Origin: Fontibacterium meridianamericanum
Lineage (GTDB): Bacteria; Pseudomonadota; Alphaproteobacteria; Pelagibacterales; Pelagibacteraceae
Reading direction: 5' to 3'
Assembly (NCBI GenBank): GCA_965235635.1
Contig: CBDDYR010000001.1
Coordinates: 124,001 to 188,000 of the forward strand
DNA length: 64,000 bases
The notes beneath the pieces were generated by a model, which saw only the letters and a list, made by a program, of their open reading frames with translations, searched no databases and had not been told where the DNA came from. This document shows positions 38,444 through 48,094 of this stretch, in pieces. Both the position numbers and the translations under genes were made by a program. Position 1 is the stretch's first letter. Each line of letters begins with the position of its first letter.

Positions 38444-39775
38444 TTAGCAAATAATTGCAACAATTGTAGGTTCCAACCGCCAGATCAACATAATAAATAT
38501 AAAGCCGGCTATATAAGCAATGTCACCTGCCAACTTTTTATTTAAAATAGAATAACCAGCAGGATTTGGTGCGTTCGGCAATTACAGTTAAGCCACCACC
38601 AGTAACTGCCCCTGCTGCAGATCGCATACTTAATCATTGATCCTGCATAGGCCGTCAACAATAGAGGCTAACATATGCTAAGAGCAGCATTATCTGTTTA
38701 ATACCAAGTTCTGTTAAAGGACTGTTGTCAAACATAGCTGATAAAAATCTAAGATCTGGAGTTGAATTTAGCCAAGAAGCTATTTGGAGCCACCAGTTTT
38801 TCAACTGGCCTCACTAAAACTACTAATCCAGCTAAAAAAAGTGAAACTATACTGCCTTTAAAAGCTTCAGATTGATAATCAATTTATCTTGATATTGGTC
38901 TGAGACGCATTAGCAACTGACTAAAAAAATTAAAAAAATTCCAATAAAAATTATTAAATCATGAACAAAAATTATAATACCTAAAAGTAAAAACAAATGT
39001 AAAATTAAAATAAAAGTTGGAATTTTTATTGTTTTAATTCTAGACTCTCCTAATTTAATCAGTTCATTTTTAAAAAGAAATGTAAGAATTGTGCTGTTTA
39101 TAACGACAGCAAGTGACAAGTTCTCCAAGCAAAAGTATGTAATCATAAACATTTAAATCCCAATTCCATTTAGCCAGCAACCATAAGTATAGGAGGTGCA
39201 GCAAATGGCGTCATGGCTCCACCTATGCTTACATTTACGAATAAAGTTCCAATAATTGCGTATTTAAATTTATTGTGAAATTTTTTTTGAGTAAAAATGA
39301 TCTCTTAAAATTAACGCAGATAAAGTCATTGCGGCAGGTTCTGTTATAAATGAACGCTAATAAAGGCACAAAAGACATTGTAATTAAAAAAAGACTTGCA
39401 GACCTATTTAGTGGCAATAGTCTTGATATTTGTTTAACGCAAGTTATATTACTTTTTTCAAAATAGATTTGCTAGCTACTAGTACCATTATTGCAAATCC
39501 TACCAATAGATCAATAGAACTTTGATTATATAAATAATTACCCACTCGAGTTTGACTTAGATGCAATTATAAATCCATTCAAGCCTAACACCATGGTCTT
39601 AAATCCTGAAAAACAATTTCAATCTCTTCTAACATAGTTACAACTGTTATGATACCTATAAGCGCCGTTTTCGAACTAACATGATTATGAAACAATGCAA
39701 CAGAATAATATATGAATAAGTGCAAATAGATAAATACTGCTATTGCTGAATTCCTAAACTAACATATTGACTCAT
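38444..39775 (-). pseudogene. Na+/H+ antiporter-like protein, many frame breaks
   Basis: No long frame, but recognisable segments appear in order on the minus strand: ALFHNHVSSKTALIGIITVV with MLEEIEIVF (39600-39700); SASLFLITMSFVPLLAF then TEPAAMTLSALILRD (39290-39410); EAFKGSIVSLFLAGLVVLVRP; SAAGAVTGGGLTVIA then PNPAGYSILNKKLAGDIAYI; and a stop at 38444. This order fits, from memory, the Na_H_antiport_3-type membrane antiporters. Interruptions come roughly every 70-150 bases. The 80-residue frame (38910-39152) and the 60-residue frame (39235-39417) are fragments of it. Confidence 0.55.
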
Positions 39776-39785
39776 ACATTACACA

Positions 39786-41033
39786 TTAACCAAATTTATT
39801 AGTAAAACAGTATCTTTTAAGCGATTTAAATTCATAGATTTTAAGAAATATTTTAAAGTAAGAATAAAAAACTACTCCTACAAAAACAGATAAAATTAAA
39901 TTAGTAAATACAGTAAGAATAAGAACTATAAATTTTGTAATAACATCAACTCTGCTTTTTCCTTTGAGCTCTCTTAAAAATTCCCAATCAACAATATCAA
40001 GTCCGGTCTTTATCAAAATTGCAGCTAAAATTGCAAGAGGGATCACTTTAACTAAAGGAGAAAAAACAAAAACAATAAGAGCAAGCGTTATAGAATGAAT
40101 AATTCCTGACATTGGAGTTTTGCCTCCTGTTTTAAGATTAACAACAGTTCTCATCGCAGCGCCCGTTGAAGCTAAAGCTCCGAACAGACCAGCAACAAAA
40201 TTACCGATTCCTTGACCTATAGATTCTTTATTTGGAAGATGTTTAGTAAGTGTAATTCGATCATGAACGACTGCGGTTAATAAACTGTCTATAATTCCAA
40301 CTAAAGCGAGTGCTATAGAATAAAAAAGTACAGCTGAATATTGATCTGGTTTAGGTAAGGTAAAATAAAATGAAGGAAGACCTTTAGGAATCTCTCCAAT
40401 TAAATCTTGTTTAGAAAAAAATAGATAAGATAAAATTGATCCAACTATCAAAGCAATAATTGTAGATGGAATAATTTTATTTATCCTTTTTGGAACAAAG
40501 AAAAGAATTAGAAGACCAAATGATCCTATTAGAAGAGATTGTCCATTAACATTTGAAATATTTTGCAAATTAGCAAGTGCACTAATTACTTGTGGTTTTG
40601 CTCCAAGACCAAATAAAATTGTAAGCTGAAGGGAAATAATAATTAAGCCAACTCCAGACATAAAGCCTGAGCAAACGCAATAAGGAATTTTATTAATTAA
40701 GTTTCCAAGTCTCAAAACTCCAATTAAAATTTGTATTAATCCTGAGAGGCTCACACAAAAAAAAACAATTTCTGGCTGATCTTTAAACTCTAAAAAAGCA
40801 GCTGCAATAATGACAACCATTGGGCCCGTTGGTCCTGAAATCTGTCCAGGGGTTCCGCCAAACATTGCTGCTAAAAATCCAACAATAATAGAACTATAAA
40901 TTCCAGTTAACGGACCAAGACCAGAAACAGCTCCCCAAGCAAGCCCTAATGGTAAAGCAATAATTCCTGCAGTAATTCCACCATAAATATCTCCTTTGAT
41001 AAATTTGATATTAAATCCATGGAAAATTTTCAT
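39786..41033 (-). CDS. SulP-family anion transporter without STAS domain
   Basis: 415 residues, about 10-12 membrane helices. N-terminal DIYGGITAGIIALPLGLAWG, GLGPLTGIYSSIIVGFLAAM and GGTPGQISGPTGPMVVIIAA are the SulP signatures; GIGNFVAGLFGALASTGAAM follows. The family transports sulfate, bicarbonate or other anions with Na+ or H+. The usual C-terminal cytoplasmic STAS domain is absent: the protein stops after the last helix (FYSYFKIFLKIYEFKSLKRY). Just beyond begins the damaged zone, so the end may be secondarily lost. Confidence 0.88.
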   Translation of the reverse strand: MKIFHGFNIKFIKGDIYGGITAGIIALPLGLAWGAVSGLGPLTGIYSSIIVGFLAAMFGGTPGQISGPTGPMVVIIAAAFLEFKDQPEIVFFCVSLSGLIQILIGVLRLGNLINKIPYCVCSGFMSGVGLIIISLQLTILFGLGAKPQVISALANLQNISNVNGQSLLIGSFGLLILFFVPKRINKIIPSTIIALIVGSILSYLFFSKQDLIGEIPKGLPSFYFTLPKPDQYSAVLFYSIALALVGIIDSLLTAVVHDRITLTKHLPNKESIGQGIGNFVAGLFGALASTGAAMRTVVNLKTGGKTPMSGIIHSITLALIVFVFSPLVKVIPLAILAAILIKTGLDIVDWEFLRELKGKSRVDVITKFIVLILTVFTNLILSVFVGVVFYSYFKIFLKIYEFKSLKRYCFTNKFG

Positions 41034-41118
41034 TTATTTAATTTTTTTTATTTAATTCTAATTAACAGCATATATTAATTAAATTTAATCAATTAAAGTT
41101 TAAAATGAGTAATAAAAT

Positions 41119-41144
41119 TTTAACTACTATTTCAGGTAGTCTTC
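41119..41144 (-). terminator. Weak hairpin after the small secreted protein
   Basis: Just past the 41145 stop the minus strand can form ACTAC...GTAGT (41123-41140) followed by A/T-rich sequence with a TTTTATT run. The stem is only five base pairs, so this is a tentative terminator. Confidence 0.3.
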
Positions 41145-41351
41145 CTAAACGCAATCAGCTTCTTTTTTTGCTGTTAATTGATCACCAGCAGTTTTTCGTA
41201 AAGCAGCAGCTTTATCTGCTACAGCTTTATCTAATTTTGCAGTTTTGATTTTAGCATCGTAATCTTTTGTTAAGTCAGCGCATGTTGCGGCTGCATTAGC
41301 GAAAGATACAAATAAAAACATACTTACAAATGTTGCTAATATAGTTTTCAT
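41145..41351 (-). CDS. Small secreted Ala/Lys-rich protein
   Basis: 68 residues. A clear signal peptide (MKTILATFVSMFLFVSFANA, cleavage after ANA-A) leads to a mature part of about 48 residues: TCADLTKDYDAKIKTAKLDK, then helix-forming AVADKAAALRKTAG, ending EADCV. Two cysteines lie near the two ends and could form one disulfide closing a helical hairpin. No family recognised; a periplasmic location is inferred. It has its own hairpin downstream and about 170 bases of A/T-rich DNA upstream. Confidence 0.65.
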   Translation of the reverse strand: MKTILATFVSMFLFVSFANAAATCADLTKDYDAKIKTAKLDKAVADKAAALRKTAGDQLTAKKEADCV

Positions 41352-41524
41352 TAGTTTTATTTTTGTTAAGTTAATTAGCGGGCAAACTATTTAATTTGAT
41401 CTTTTCTGTAAATGATTTTTTGACATGGAAAAGACAATATTTCAAATAAATTACTTCAAAAAAAACAGTAAAAACAACACTTTTTTAAAATTATCAATAT
41501 TTTAAAGTATGTTTGATTAAAATT

Positions 41525-44191
41525 CTACTTTTTAGCTTTGATACATGCCTGAGCCGCAGATAATCTTGCAATAGGAACTCTGTATGGAGAACAAGATACA
41601 TAATTTAATCCTGTTCTATGACAAAAATCAATAGAATCAGGGTCGCCGCCATGCTCTCCACAAATTCCAAGTTTTATATTTTTTTTTGTTTCAAGTCCTC
41701 TTGAACATGCAAGTTTTATAAGTTCACCTACTCCATCTTGATCAATACTTACAAATGGATCAATTTTAAATATTTTATTTTCAACATAATCATCTAAAAA
41801 TTTACCAGAGTCGTCTCTTGATATGCCGAGTGTTGTCTGTGTTAAATCATTTGTACCGAAACTAAAAAAGTCTGCATGTTTTGCAATATTTTTTGCATTT
41901 AAAGCAGCTCGTGGAAGTTCAATCATAGTACCTACTAAATAATCTACTTTAAAATTATTTTTCTTTTGCACTTCTTGTGCCATACGATCAACTAATCCTC
42001 TTAAAATTTCTATTTCTCTTTCTGTTGCAACAAGCGGAATCATAATTTCGGGAATTACTGCTTCAACTTTTTGTTTTTGTAATTCGAATAAAGCTTCAAA
42101 TATTGCTCTACATTGCATTTCATAAATTTCAGGAAAAGAAATTGCTAGACGACAACCTCTGTGACCAAGCATAGGGTTTTCCTCATGTAAATAATTAATT
42201 CTATTTTTAATTTCGCTAGAATGAATTTTTAAAGATTTTGCTACAATATCAATTTCTTTTTCTGTTTTAGGTAAAAATTCATGTAACGGAGGATCTAATA
42301 ATCTAACGGTAACAGGAAGGCCTTTCATAATTGTAAAAATTTCCTCAAAATCTTTTCTTTGAAATGGTAAAATTTTATCTAAAGCCTTCAGGCGATCTTC
42401 TTTAGTTTTTGAAAGGATCATCTGTCTTACATACAAAATTCTTTCCTCATCAAAAAACATATGCTCAGTTCTACAAAGTCCAATTCCTTCTGCACCGAAA
42501 CCTCGCGCAGTTCTAGAATCTAAAGGAGTTTCAGCATTCGCTCTAATTTTTAAAGTTCTAGCTTCATCTGCCCATTTCATAATCTCAGAAAAATCACCTG
42601 AGATATCTGGATTAATTGTTTTAACTTCACCAAGCATAACTTCGCCTGTTGATCCATCAATGGTTATTATATCTCCCTCTTTAACCTCAGTGTTGTCGAC
42701 TTTAAAAAGTTTAGCTGCATAATCTATTTTTATATTTCCAGCTCCTGAAACACAGGCTCTACCCATTCCCCTTGCAACCACAGCAGCATGACTTGTCATT
42801 CCACCTCTGCAAGTTAAAATTCCAACAGCGGCATGCATTCCATGAATATCTTCTGGTGATGTTTCAACTCGAACTAAAATAGTATTTTGATTATTCGCCT
42901 TCATTTGCTCAGCATCATCTGCATTAAAAGTAACTTTTCCAGTCGCAGCACCAGGAGATGCTGGAAGTCCTTTTGCAATTACATTTTTTTTAGCTTTTGG
43001 ATCTAAAGTTGGATGAAGAAGAGTATCTAAAATTTTCGGATCAATTCTAAGCAAAGCTTCATCTTTCGTAATTAATTTTTCATTAACCATATCAACTGCT
43101 ATTTTTATTGAGGCTTTTGCAGTTCTTTTTCCTGATCTTGTTTGAAGCATCCAAAGCTTTTTATTCTCAATAGTAAATTCGATATCTTGCATATCACGAT
43201 AATGACTTTCTAATTTTTTATAAATCTTGGTAAGCTCAGCAAATGCTTCCGGCATCGTCTCTTCTAATGATAAATCTTCTGATGATGACTCAAGTCTTGC
43301 TTTTTTAGTAATATTTCTTGGTGTTCGTATGCCAGCCACGACATCTTCTCCTTGAGCATTAATTAAGTATTCTCCGTAAAAACTATTTTCTCCTGTTGAT
43401 GGGTTTCTAGTAAACGCAACTCCTGTTGCACAATCATTACCCATATTACCAAACACCATAGATTGAATGTTGACTGCTGTTCCCCATTCTTCAGGAATAT
43501 TATTTAATCTTCTATAAGTTTTTGCTCTTTGATTTTGCCAAGATTTAAATACAGCGCTTATAGCTCCCCATAATTGCTCATGGGAGTCTTGGGGAAAATC
43601 TTTTTTTGTATTTTTTTTTACAATATCTTTATAGTTACCCACAATTGTTTTCCAGTCATCAGCCTTAAGATCTGTATCTGACAATACACCTTTTGTTAGT
43701 TTGTAATTATCAAGCAAATCCTCAAAATTATGATGATCAACTTCTAAAACAACATTGCTATACATTTGAATAAAGCGTCTGTAGCTATCATAAGCAAATG
43801 TTTCGTTATTAGTTTTTTTAATTAATCCTAAAACAGTTTTGTCATTCAATCCTAAATTTAAAACAGTATCCATCATACCAGGCATCGATACTCTCGCGCC
43901 TGATCTAACTGATACTAATAAAGGGTTATTAATATCTCCAAAATTTTTTCCTAAAATTTTTTCAATATTTCTAATAGCGTCTTCTACTTGAATCTTAAGA
44001 TCGTCTGGATATTTTTGATTATTTTTATAAAACTCAGTGCAAACTTCTGTGGTAATCGTAAATCCTGGAGGAACCGGCAGACCCAATTTACCCATTTCTG
44101 CGAGGTTAGCACCTTTTCCCCCTAATAAAGGTTTTTGCGAAACAGTTCCTTCGCAATTTGAACTATTAAACTGATAAACCCACTTTGGCAT
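41525..44191 (-). CDS. ppdK: Pyruvate, phosphate dikinase
   Basis: Interconverts pyruvate + ATP + Pi and PEP + AMP + PPi. 888 residues. The N-terminal nucleotide-binding domain has LLGGKGANLAEMGKLGLPVP and SVRSGARVSMPGMMDTVLN. The swivelling phosphohistidine domain has CRGGMTSHAAVVARGMGRAC, with the catalytic His after Thr-Ser. The C-terminal barrel has LGICGEHGGDPDSIDF with the catalytic Cys. In this lineage it provides the PEP/pyruvate switch. Two bases downstream of glyS. Confidence 0.97.
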   Translation of the reverse strand: MPKWVYQFNSSNCEGTVSQKPLLGGKGANLAEMGKLGLPVPPGFTITTEVCTEFYKNNQKYPDDLKIQVEDAIRNIEKILGKNFGDINNPLLVSVRSGARVSMPGMMDTVLNLGLNDKTVLGLIKKTNNETFAYDSYRRFIQMYSNVVLEVDHHNFEDLLDNYKLTKGVLSDTDLKADDWKTIVGNYKDIVKKNTKKDFPQDSHEQLWGAISAVFKSWQNQRAKTYRRLNNIPEEWGTAVNIQSMVFGNMGNDCATGVAFTRNPSTGENSFYGEYLINAQGEDVVAGIRTPRNITKKARLESSSEDLSLEETMPEAFAELTKIYKKLESHYRDMQDIEFTIENKKLWMLQTRSGKRTAKASIKIAVDMVNEKLITKDEALLRIDPKILDTLLHPTLDPKAKKNVIAKGLPASPGAATGKVTFNADDAEQMKANNQNTILVRVETSPEDIHGMHAAVGILTCRGGMTSHAAVVARGMGRACVSGAGNIKIDYAAKLFKVDNTEVKEGDIITIDGSTGEVMLGEVKTINPDISGDFSEIMKWADEARTLKIRANAETPLDSRTARGFGAEGIGLCRTEHMFFDEERILYVRQMILSKTKEDRLKALDKILPFQRKDFEEIFTIMKGLPVTVRLLDPPLHEFLPKTEKEIDIVAKSLKIHSSEIKNRINYLHEENPMLGHRGCRLAISFPEIYEMQCRAIFEALFELQKQKVEAVIPEIMIPLVATEREIEILRGLVDRMAQEVQKKNNFKVDYLVGTMIELPRAALNAKNIAKHADFFSFGTNDLTQTTLGISRDDSGKFLDDYVENKIFKIDPFVSIDQDGVGELIKLACSRGLETKKNIKLGICGEHGGDPDSIDFCHRTGLNYVSCSPYRVPIARLSAAQACIKAKK

Positions 44192-44193
44192 TT

Positions 44194-46260
44194 TTAAACC
44201 TCAAATTTTGAAAAGTCAGCAAAACTATCAAAAGTTTTACACAATAGGAATAGTAACTCTAGTCTGTTTTTTTTGATCTGTTCATTTTCGTCATTAACTT
44301 TTACGTTATCAAAAAACTTATCAACAAAACCTTTTGTGCCGGCTAGCAAACCCATCGTTTGTTCTACAGTTCTTAATCGTGCAGGAGTTGTATAGTGTTC
44401 TCTAATTTCATTTATCTTTTCTAATAAAAAATTCTCTTCATTATGTTGAAACAAAACAGTATCGGGATCCCCAAAAAATTCTTGTTTAAGATCTTTTTTA
44501 GATTGCTCTAAAATATTTGTACATCTTTTATATACTGCAATAACATTTTGTCCGTCATTACTTTTTAATACTTTGTTTAAATTTTTTATTTTAGTGAATA
44601 ATGAAAAATAATCGTCAGATCTGCTGTTGTACAAAACAGACTCGATAACATCAGGCCTAATTTTTTGATCTTTAAGTAAATTTTTAAATCGATCTGACAT
44701 AAAAACCAAAATTTCCTCAGTAAACTTAACATTTTGCATGTTCACCCTTTGAGTAAGATACGAGTTTTTTGAATTATTAATTAATTCTTTTAATGAAATA
44801 GAAATTCTATTTTCTATTAATATTCTAAGAATTCCAAGCGCTGATCTTCTTAATGCATACGGATCTTTAGAACTCGTTGGCTTTTCGTTAATCCCAAAGA
44901 AGCCAACTAAATTATCAATCTTATCAGCTAGAGCTACTGTTATTGAAATTTTTTCTTTTGGAACTCTATCTTCTGGTCCGACTGGTAAATAATGATCAGA
45001 AATTGCATTTGCAATTTCTAAACTAAACCCTTGCTCAATTGCAAAATATTTTCCAAGAACTCCTTGAAGCTCTGGATACTCTCCTACCAAATCTGAAACT
45101 AAATCTGCTTTACAAATTGAAGCTGCAATTTCTGCATCATCTTTTTTACAATTAATAATATCTGCAATGAATGATGCCAAAACTCTTATTCTTTGTGTTT
45201 TATCATAAAGCGAACCTAAACTTTGATAAAAAGTAATTCCTTTAAGTTTGCTTACTTGTTTCACTAGATTTTGACTTTTATTTTTTTCCCAGAAAAATTT
45301 TGCATCAGTTAAACGTGCTGTAAGAACTCTTTCATTTCCTTTTATGATTTTATTTTTAATATCTTCTTTATTTGCAACAACAATAAAATTATTAATTAAT
45401 TTATGATTATTAATAGAACGCATTGAAAAATATCTTTGATGGTGTTGCATTGTCAGAATAAGAAGTTCTTCTGGTAATTTTAAAAAATCTTTTAAAAACG
45501 ATCCTTTTAAAACAATTGGATCTTCAACAAGATTTATAACTTGTTTAAGTAATTTATTATTAATCTCTAATTCACAATTGTTCTTTTTAAGAAATGACTG
45601 AATATTTTTAGTAATTAATTTTTCTCTTTCTGCATTATCATAAATAATTCTTTTATCGTTTAAGGTTTTTTTAAAATGAGCATAATCTTTAATAAAAACC
45701 GCTTTATCTTCTAATGGCCCATCTACATAGGTAATGTTCGTTGATGTTAAATGAAAAAAATTAAATGGAATAATTTGTTTATCAAATAAACATAAAATTG
45801 ATTTTAAAGGTCTTCCCCAAGAAAGATCATAATCTCCCCAACGCATTTTTTTTCTCCATTGCAGGCCATTTAAAAAATGAGGAATATTTTTCTTAATTTC
45901 ATCAACAACTGGTATTTCTCTTCTTTTTGTTTTTGCAAAAATAAACTTTCCCTTATCAGTTTCTTCTTCATAAATATCTTTTGGATCTAAACTATTCGAT
46001 TTAATAAAACCTTGTATAGCCTGCTCTGGTGCTCCAACTTTTGGCCCCCTCAAAACCTTTGCTTCGGTCTTGATATTTGTTGGTAGATTATTATAATAAA
46101 AAATTAATCTTTTTGGTGTCGAATAAATTTCACTTACAACTTTTTTAAAATCATTCTTTTCAAAAAATAACGCAAAATTTTCTGCAATATTTTTCTTTGC
46201 TTCTTCTTGTAATGTAGGGGGTATTTCTTCCGAGTATAGTTCTAATAATAAATCAGACAT
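44194..46260 (-). CDS. glyS: Glycyl-tRNA synthetase beta subunit
   Basis: Second subunit of the tetrameric bacterial GlyRS; binds tRNA. 688 residues. N-terminal LLLELYSEEIPP and LRGPKVGAPEQAIQGFIKSN, then the HD-like MQHHQRYFSM, DLVGEYPELQGVLGKYFAI and GFFGINEKPTSSKDPYALRR are all family hallmarks. Its start overlaps the glyQ stop by one base, ensuring balanced synthesis of the two chains. Confidence 0.96.
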   Translation of the reverse strand: MSDLLLELYSEEIPPTLQEEAKKNIAENFALFFEKNDFKKVVSEIYSTPKRLIFYYNNLPTNIKTEAKVLRGPKVGAPEQAIQGFIKSNSLDPKDIYEEETDKGKFIFAKTKRREIPVVDEIKKNIPHFLNGLQWRKKMRWGDYDLSWGRPLKSILCLFDKQIIPFNFFHLTSTNITYVDGPLEDKAVFIKDYAHFKKTLNDKRIIYDNAEREKLITKNIQSFLKKNNCELEINNKLLKQVINLVEDPIVLKGSFLKDFLKLPEELLILTMQHHQRYFSMRSINNHKLINNFIVVANKEDIKNKIIKGNERVLTARLTDAKFFWEKNKSQNLVKQVSKLKGITFYQSLGSLYDKTQRIRVLASFIADIINCKKDDAEIAASICKADLVSDLVGEYPELQGVLGKYFAIEQGFSLEIANAISDHYLPVGPEDRVPKEKISITVALADKIDNLVGFFGINEKPTSSKDPYALRRSALGILRILIENRISISLKELINNSKNSYLTQRVNMQNVKFTEEILVFMSDRFKNLLKDQKIRPDVIESVLYNSRSDDYFSLFTKIKNLNKVLKSNDGQNVIAVYKRCTNILEQSKKDLKQEFFGDPDTVLFQHNEENFLLEKINEIREHYTTPARLRTVEQTMGLLAGTKGFVDKFFDNVKVNDENEQIKKNRLELLFLLCKTFDSFADFSKFEV

Positions 46261-47189
46261 TAGTCAGAGTTCTTTAACCAAACTTCAGCAGTGCTCTTAA
46301 CAAGAGTTCTAATTTTGTTAATAAATCCAGCTCTTTCTGTCACGGATATAACTCCTCTTGCATCTAAAGTATTAAAGATATGACTGGCCTTTAAGCACTG
46401 ATCGTAGGCAGGAAGGGCTAAATTTTTAGATAATAAACTCTGACACTCTGTCTCTGCCATTGCAAAAGATTTTAAAAGATTTTCAGTATTTGCAAATTCA
46501 AAATTGTATGCTGAGAATTCTTTTTCATTACGTTTATAAACATCTCCATATTTAACACCTTCATTATTCCATCTTATGTCATATACGCTATCAACGCCTT
46601 GAATGAACATTGTAATTCTTTCAAGACCATAGGTAATTTCTGCTGATACTGGCTTACATTCAAAACCTGCCATCTGTTGAAAATAAGTAAATTGTGTAAT
46701 CTCCATTCCATCACACCAAACTTCCCATCCAAGTCCTGAGGCTCCTAATGTAGGACTTTCCCAATCATCTTCTACAAAACGAATATCATGTTCTTTATAA
46801 TTTATTCCAAGCGCACTTAAGCTTCTAAGATAAAGACTTTGAACATTCTCAGGTGATGGTTTTATTAAAACCTGAAATTGATAGTAATGCTGCAGTCTAT
46901 TTGGATTATCCCCGTAACGACCATCGGTTGGTCTTCTTGATGGCTGTACATAAGCTGCTTTCCAAGGTTTAGATCCCAAAGATCTTAGTGTTGTTGCAGG
47001 ATGAAAAGTACCAGCTCCAACTTCCATATCATAAGGTTGCATCACAACACAACCATAATCAGACCAGAATTTTTGTAATTTAAATATAACTTCCTGAAAA
47101 GACAAATCTTCTAGTTTAGATTTTTTTTTAGCTAAAACCTTTTTTTTCTGGAAAACTTTCTTTTTATTTAATTTTTTTTTTGTCACCAT
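46260..47189 (-). CDS. glyQ: Glycyl-tRNA synthetase alpha subunit
   Basis: Catalytic chain of GlyRS. 309 residues, including a Lys-rich N-terminal extension of about 27 residues before LSFQEVIFKLQKFWSDYGC. PYDMEVGAGTFHPATTLRSL, YVQPSRRPTDGRYGDNPNRL and QHYYQFQVLIKPSP are universal GlyQ motifs, and GLGWEVWCDGMEITQFTYFQ follows. A start near 47110 would remove the basic tail, but the ATG at 47187-47189 fits tight spacing with the peptidase gene upstream. Confidence 0.96.
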   Translation of the reverse strand: MVTKKKLNKKKVFQKKKVLAKKKSKLEDLSFQEVIFKLQKFWSDYGCVVMQPYDMEVGAGTFHPATTLRSLGSKPWKAAYVQPSRRPTDGRYGDNPNRLQHYYQFQVLIKPSPENVQSLYLRSLSALGINYKEHDIRFVEDDWESPTLGASGLGWEVWCDGMEITQFTYFQQMAGFECKPVSAEITYGLERITMFIQGVDSVYDIRWNNEGVKYGDVYKRNEKEFSAYNFEFANTENLLKSFAMAETECQSLLSKNLALPAYDQCLKASHIFNTLDARGVISVTERAGFINKIRTLVKSTAEVWLKNSD

Positions 47190-47191
47190 TT

Positions 47192-48004
47192 TTATAGGCC
47201 ATACTTGTTCCAGATCGATCTTACTTCTAGTTCATTTACAACCTCTAAATACGATCCTGGTAATTGTGAGGAAAGTTTTCTTTTTAACCAACTTTGCGCT
47301 GCTTCAAATTTTTTAACTTTAAGGTCTTTACCAAATTTATCTTTTAGAATTTTTTGTAAAGTTCCAACTCCATCAATTAAACCAAGTTGTAATGATTTTT
47401 TTCCAGACCAAAATTCACCAGAAAATAGCATTGAATAATTTTCAGATTTTAATTTATCTTTCCTACTATTTTTTACTAAATTGATAAATTCTTCATGTAA
47501 ATCTTTTTGTAAAGATTTTAACTTTTCTACATCTTCTTTTTTTTCTTCTAAAAATGGATCTAAAATACTTTTGCTATCCCCTGCGGTATGCACTCTTCTT
47601 TGTACACCAATTTTTTTTATTAGTTCTTGAAATCCGAATGCTGAATAAATAACTCCGATAGATCCTACAATAGAATTAGCGTTTGCATAAATTTCATCTC
47701 CTGCACACATCAACATATATCCGCCGGAAGCTGCCACATCCTCAGCATAAGTGATTACTTTTACTTTTTTATCATCCGCCTCTGATCGAATAAGATCATA
47801 TAAGAGATTTGACTGAACGGGTGATCCACCTGGAGAATTAATGGAGATCACCACCGCTTTAATATTCTTTAAAGCAAAGGCTTTTTTAATTATATCGCTT
47901 TGACTCGCATAGCTCATTCCTTGGCTAAACCTACCGACATTTCCTATTACTCCATTTAATCTGATTAGAGAAACTGTCGGTTTTGATTTAAAAAATGAAA
48001 ACAT
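47192..48004 (-). CDS. S49 family (SohB/SppA-like) serine peptidase
   Basis: 270 residues, short single-domain form. ISINSPGGSPVQSNLLYDLI is the substrate-cradle region, and the catalytic Ser lies in EDVAASGGYMLMCAGDEIYA. The Lys general base is expected in HTAGDSKSILDPF. The N-terminus is only weakly hydrophobic (FSFFKSKPTVSLIRL), unlike the anchored SppA. It likely degrades signal or membrane peptides. Upstream of glyQS with a two-base gap. Confidence 0.88.
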   Translation of the reverse strand: MFSFFKSKPTVSLIRLNGVIGNVGRFSQGMSYASQSDIIKKAFALKNIKAVVISINSPGGSPVQSNLLYDLIRSEADDKKVKVITYAEDVAASGGYMLMCAGDEIYANANSIVGSIGVIYSAFGFQELIKKIGVQRRVHTAGDSKSILDPFLEEKKEDVEKLKSLQKDLHEEFINLVKNSRKDKLKSENYSMLFSGEFWSGKKSLQLGLIDGVGTLQKILKDKFGKDLKVKKFEAAQSWLKRKLSSQLPGSYLEVVNELEVRSIWNKYGL

Positions 48005-48094
48005 GATTATTTTATCTCTTTTAAACGTTTATTATTAGTATTCCAGAATAAAAATTTAATAATACTTTATATTTATTAGTGCTACAAACACCTC

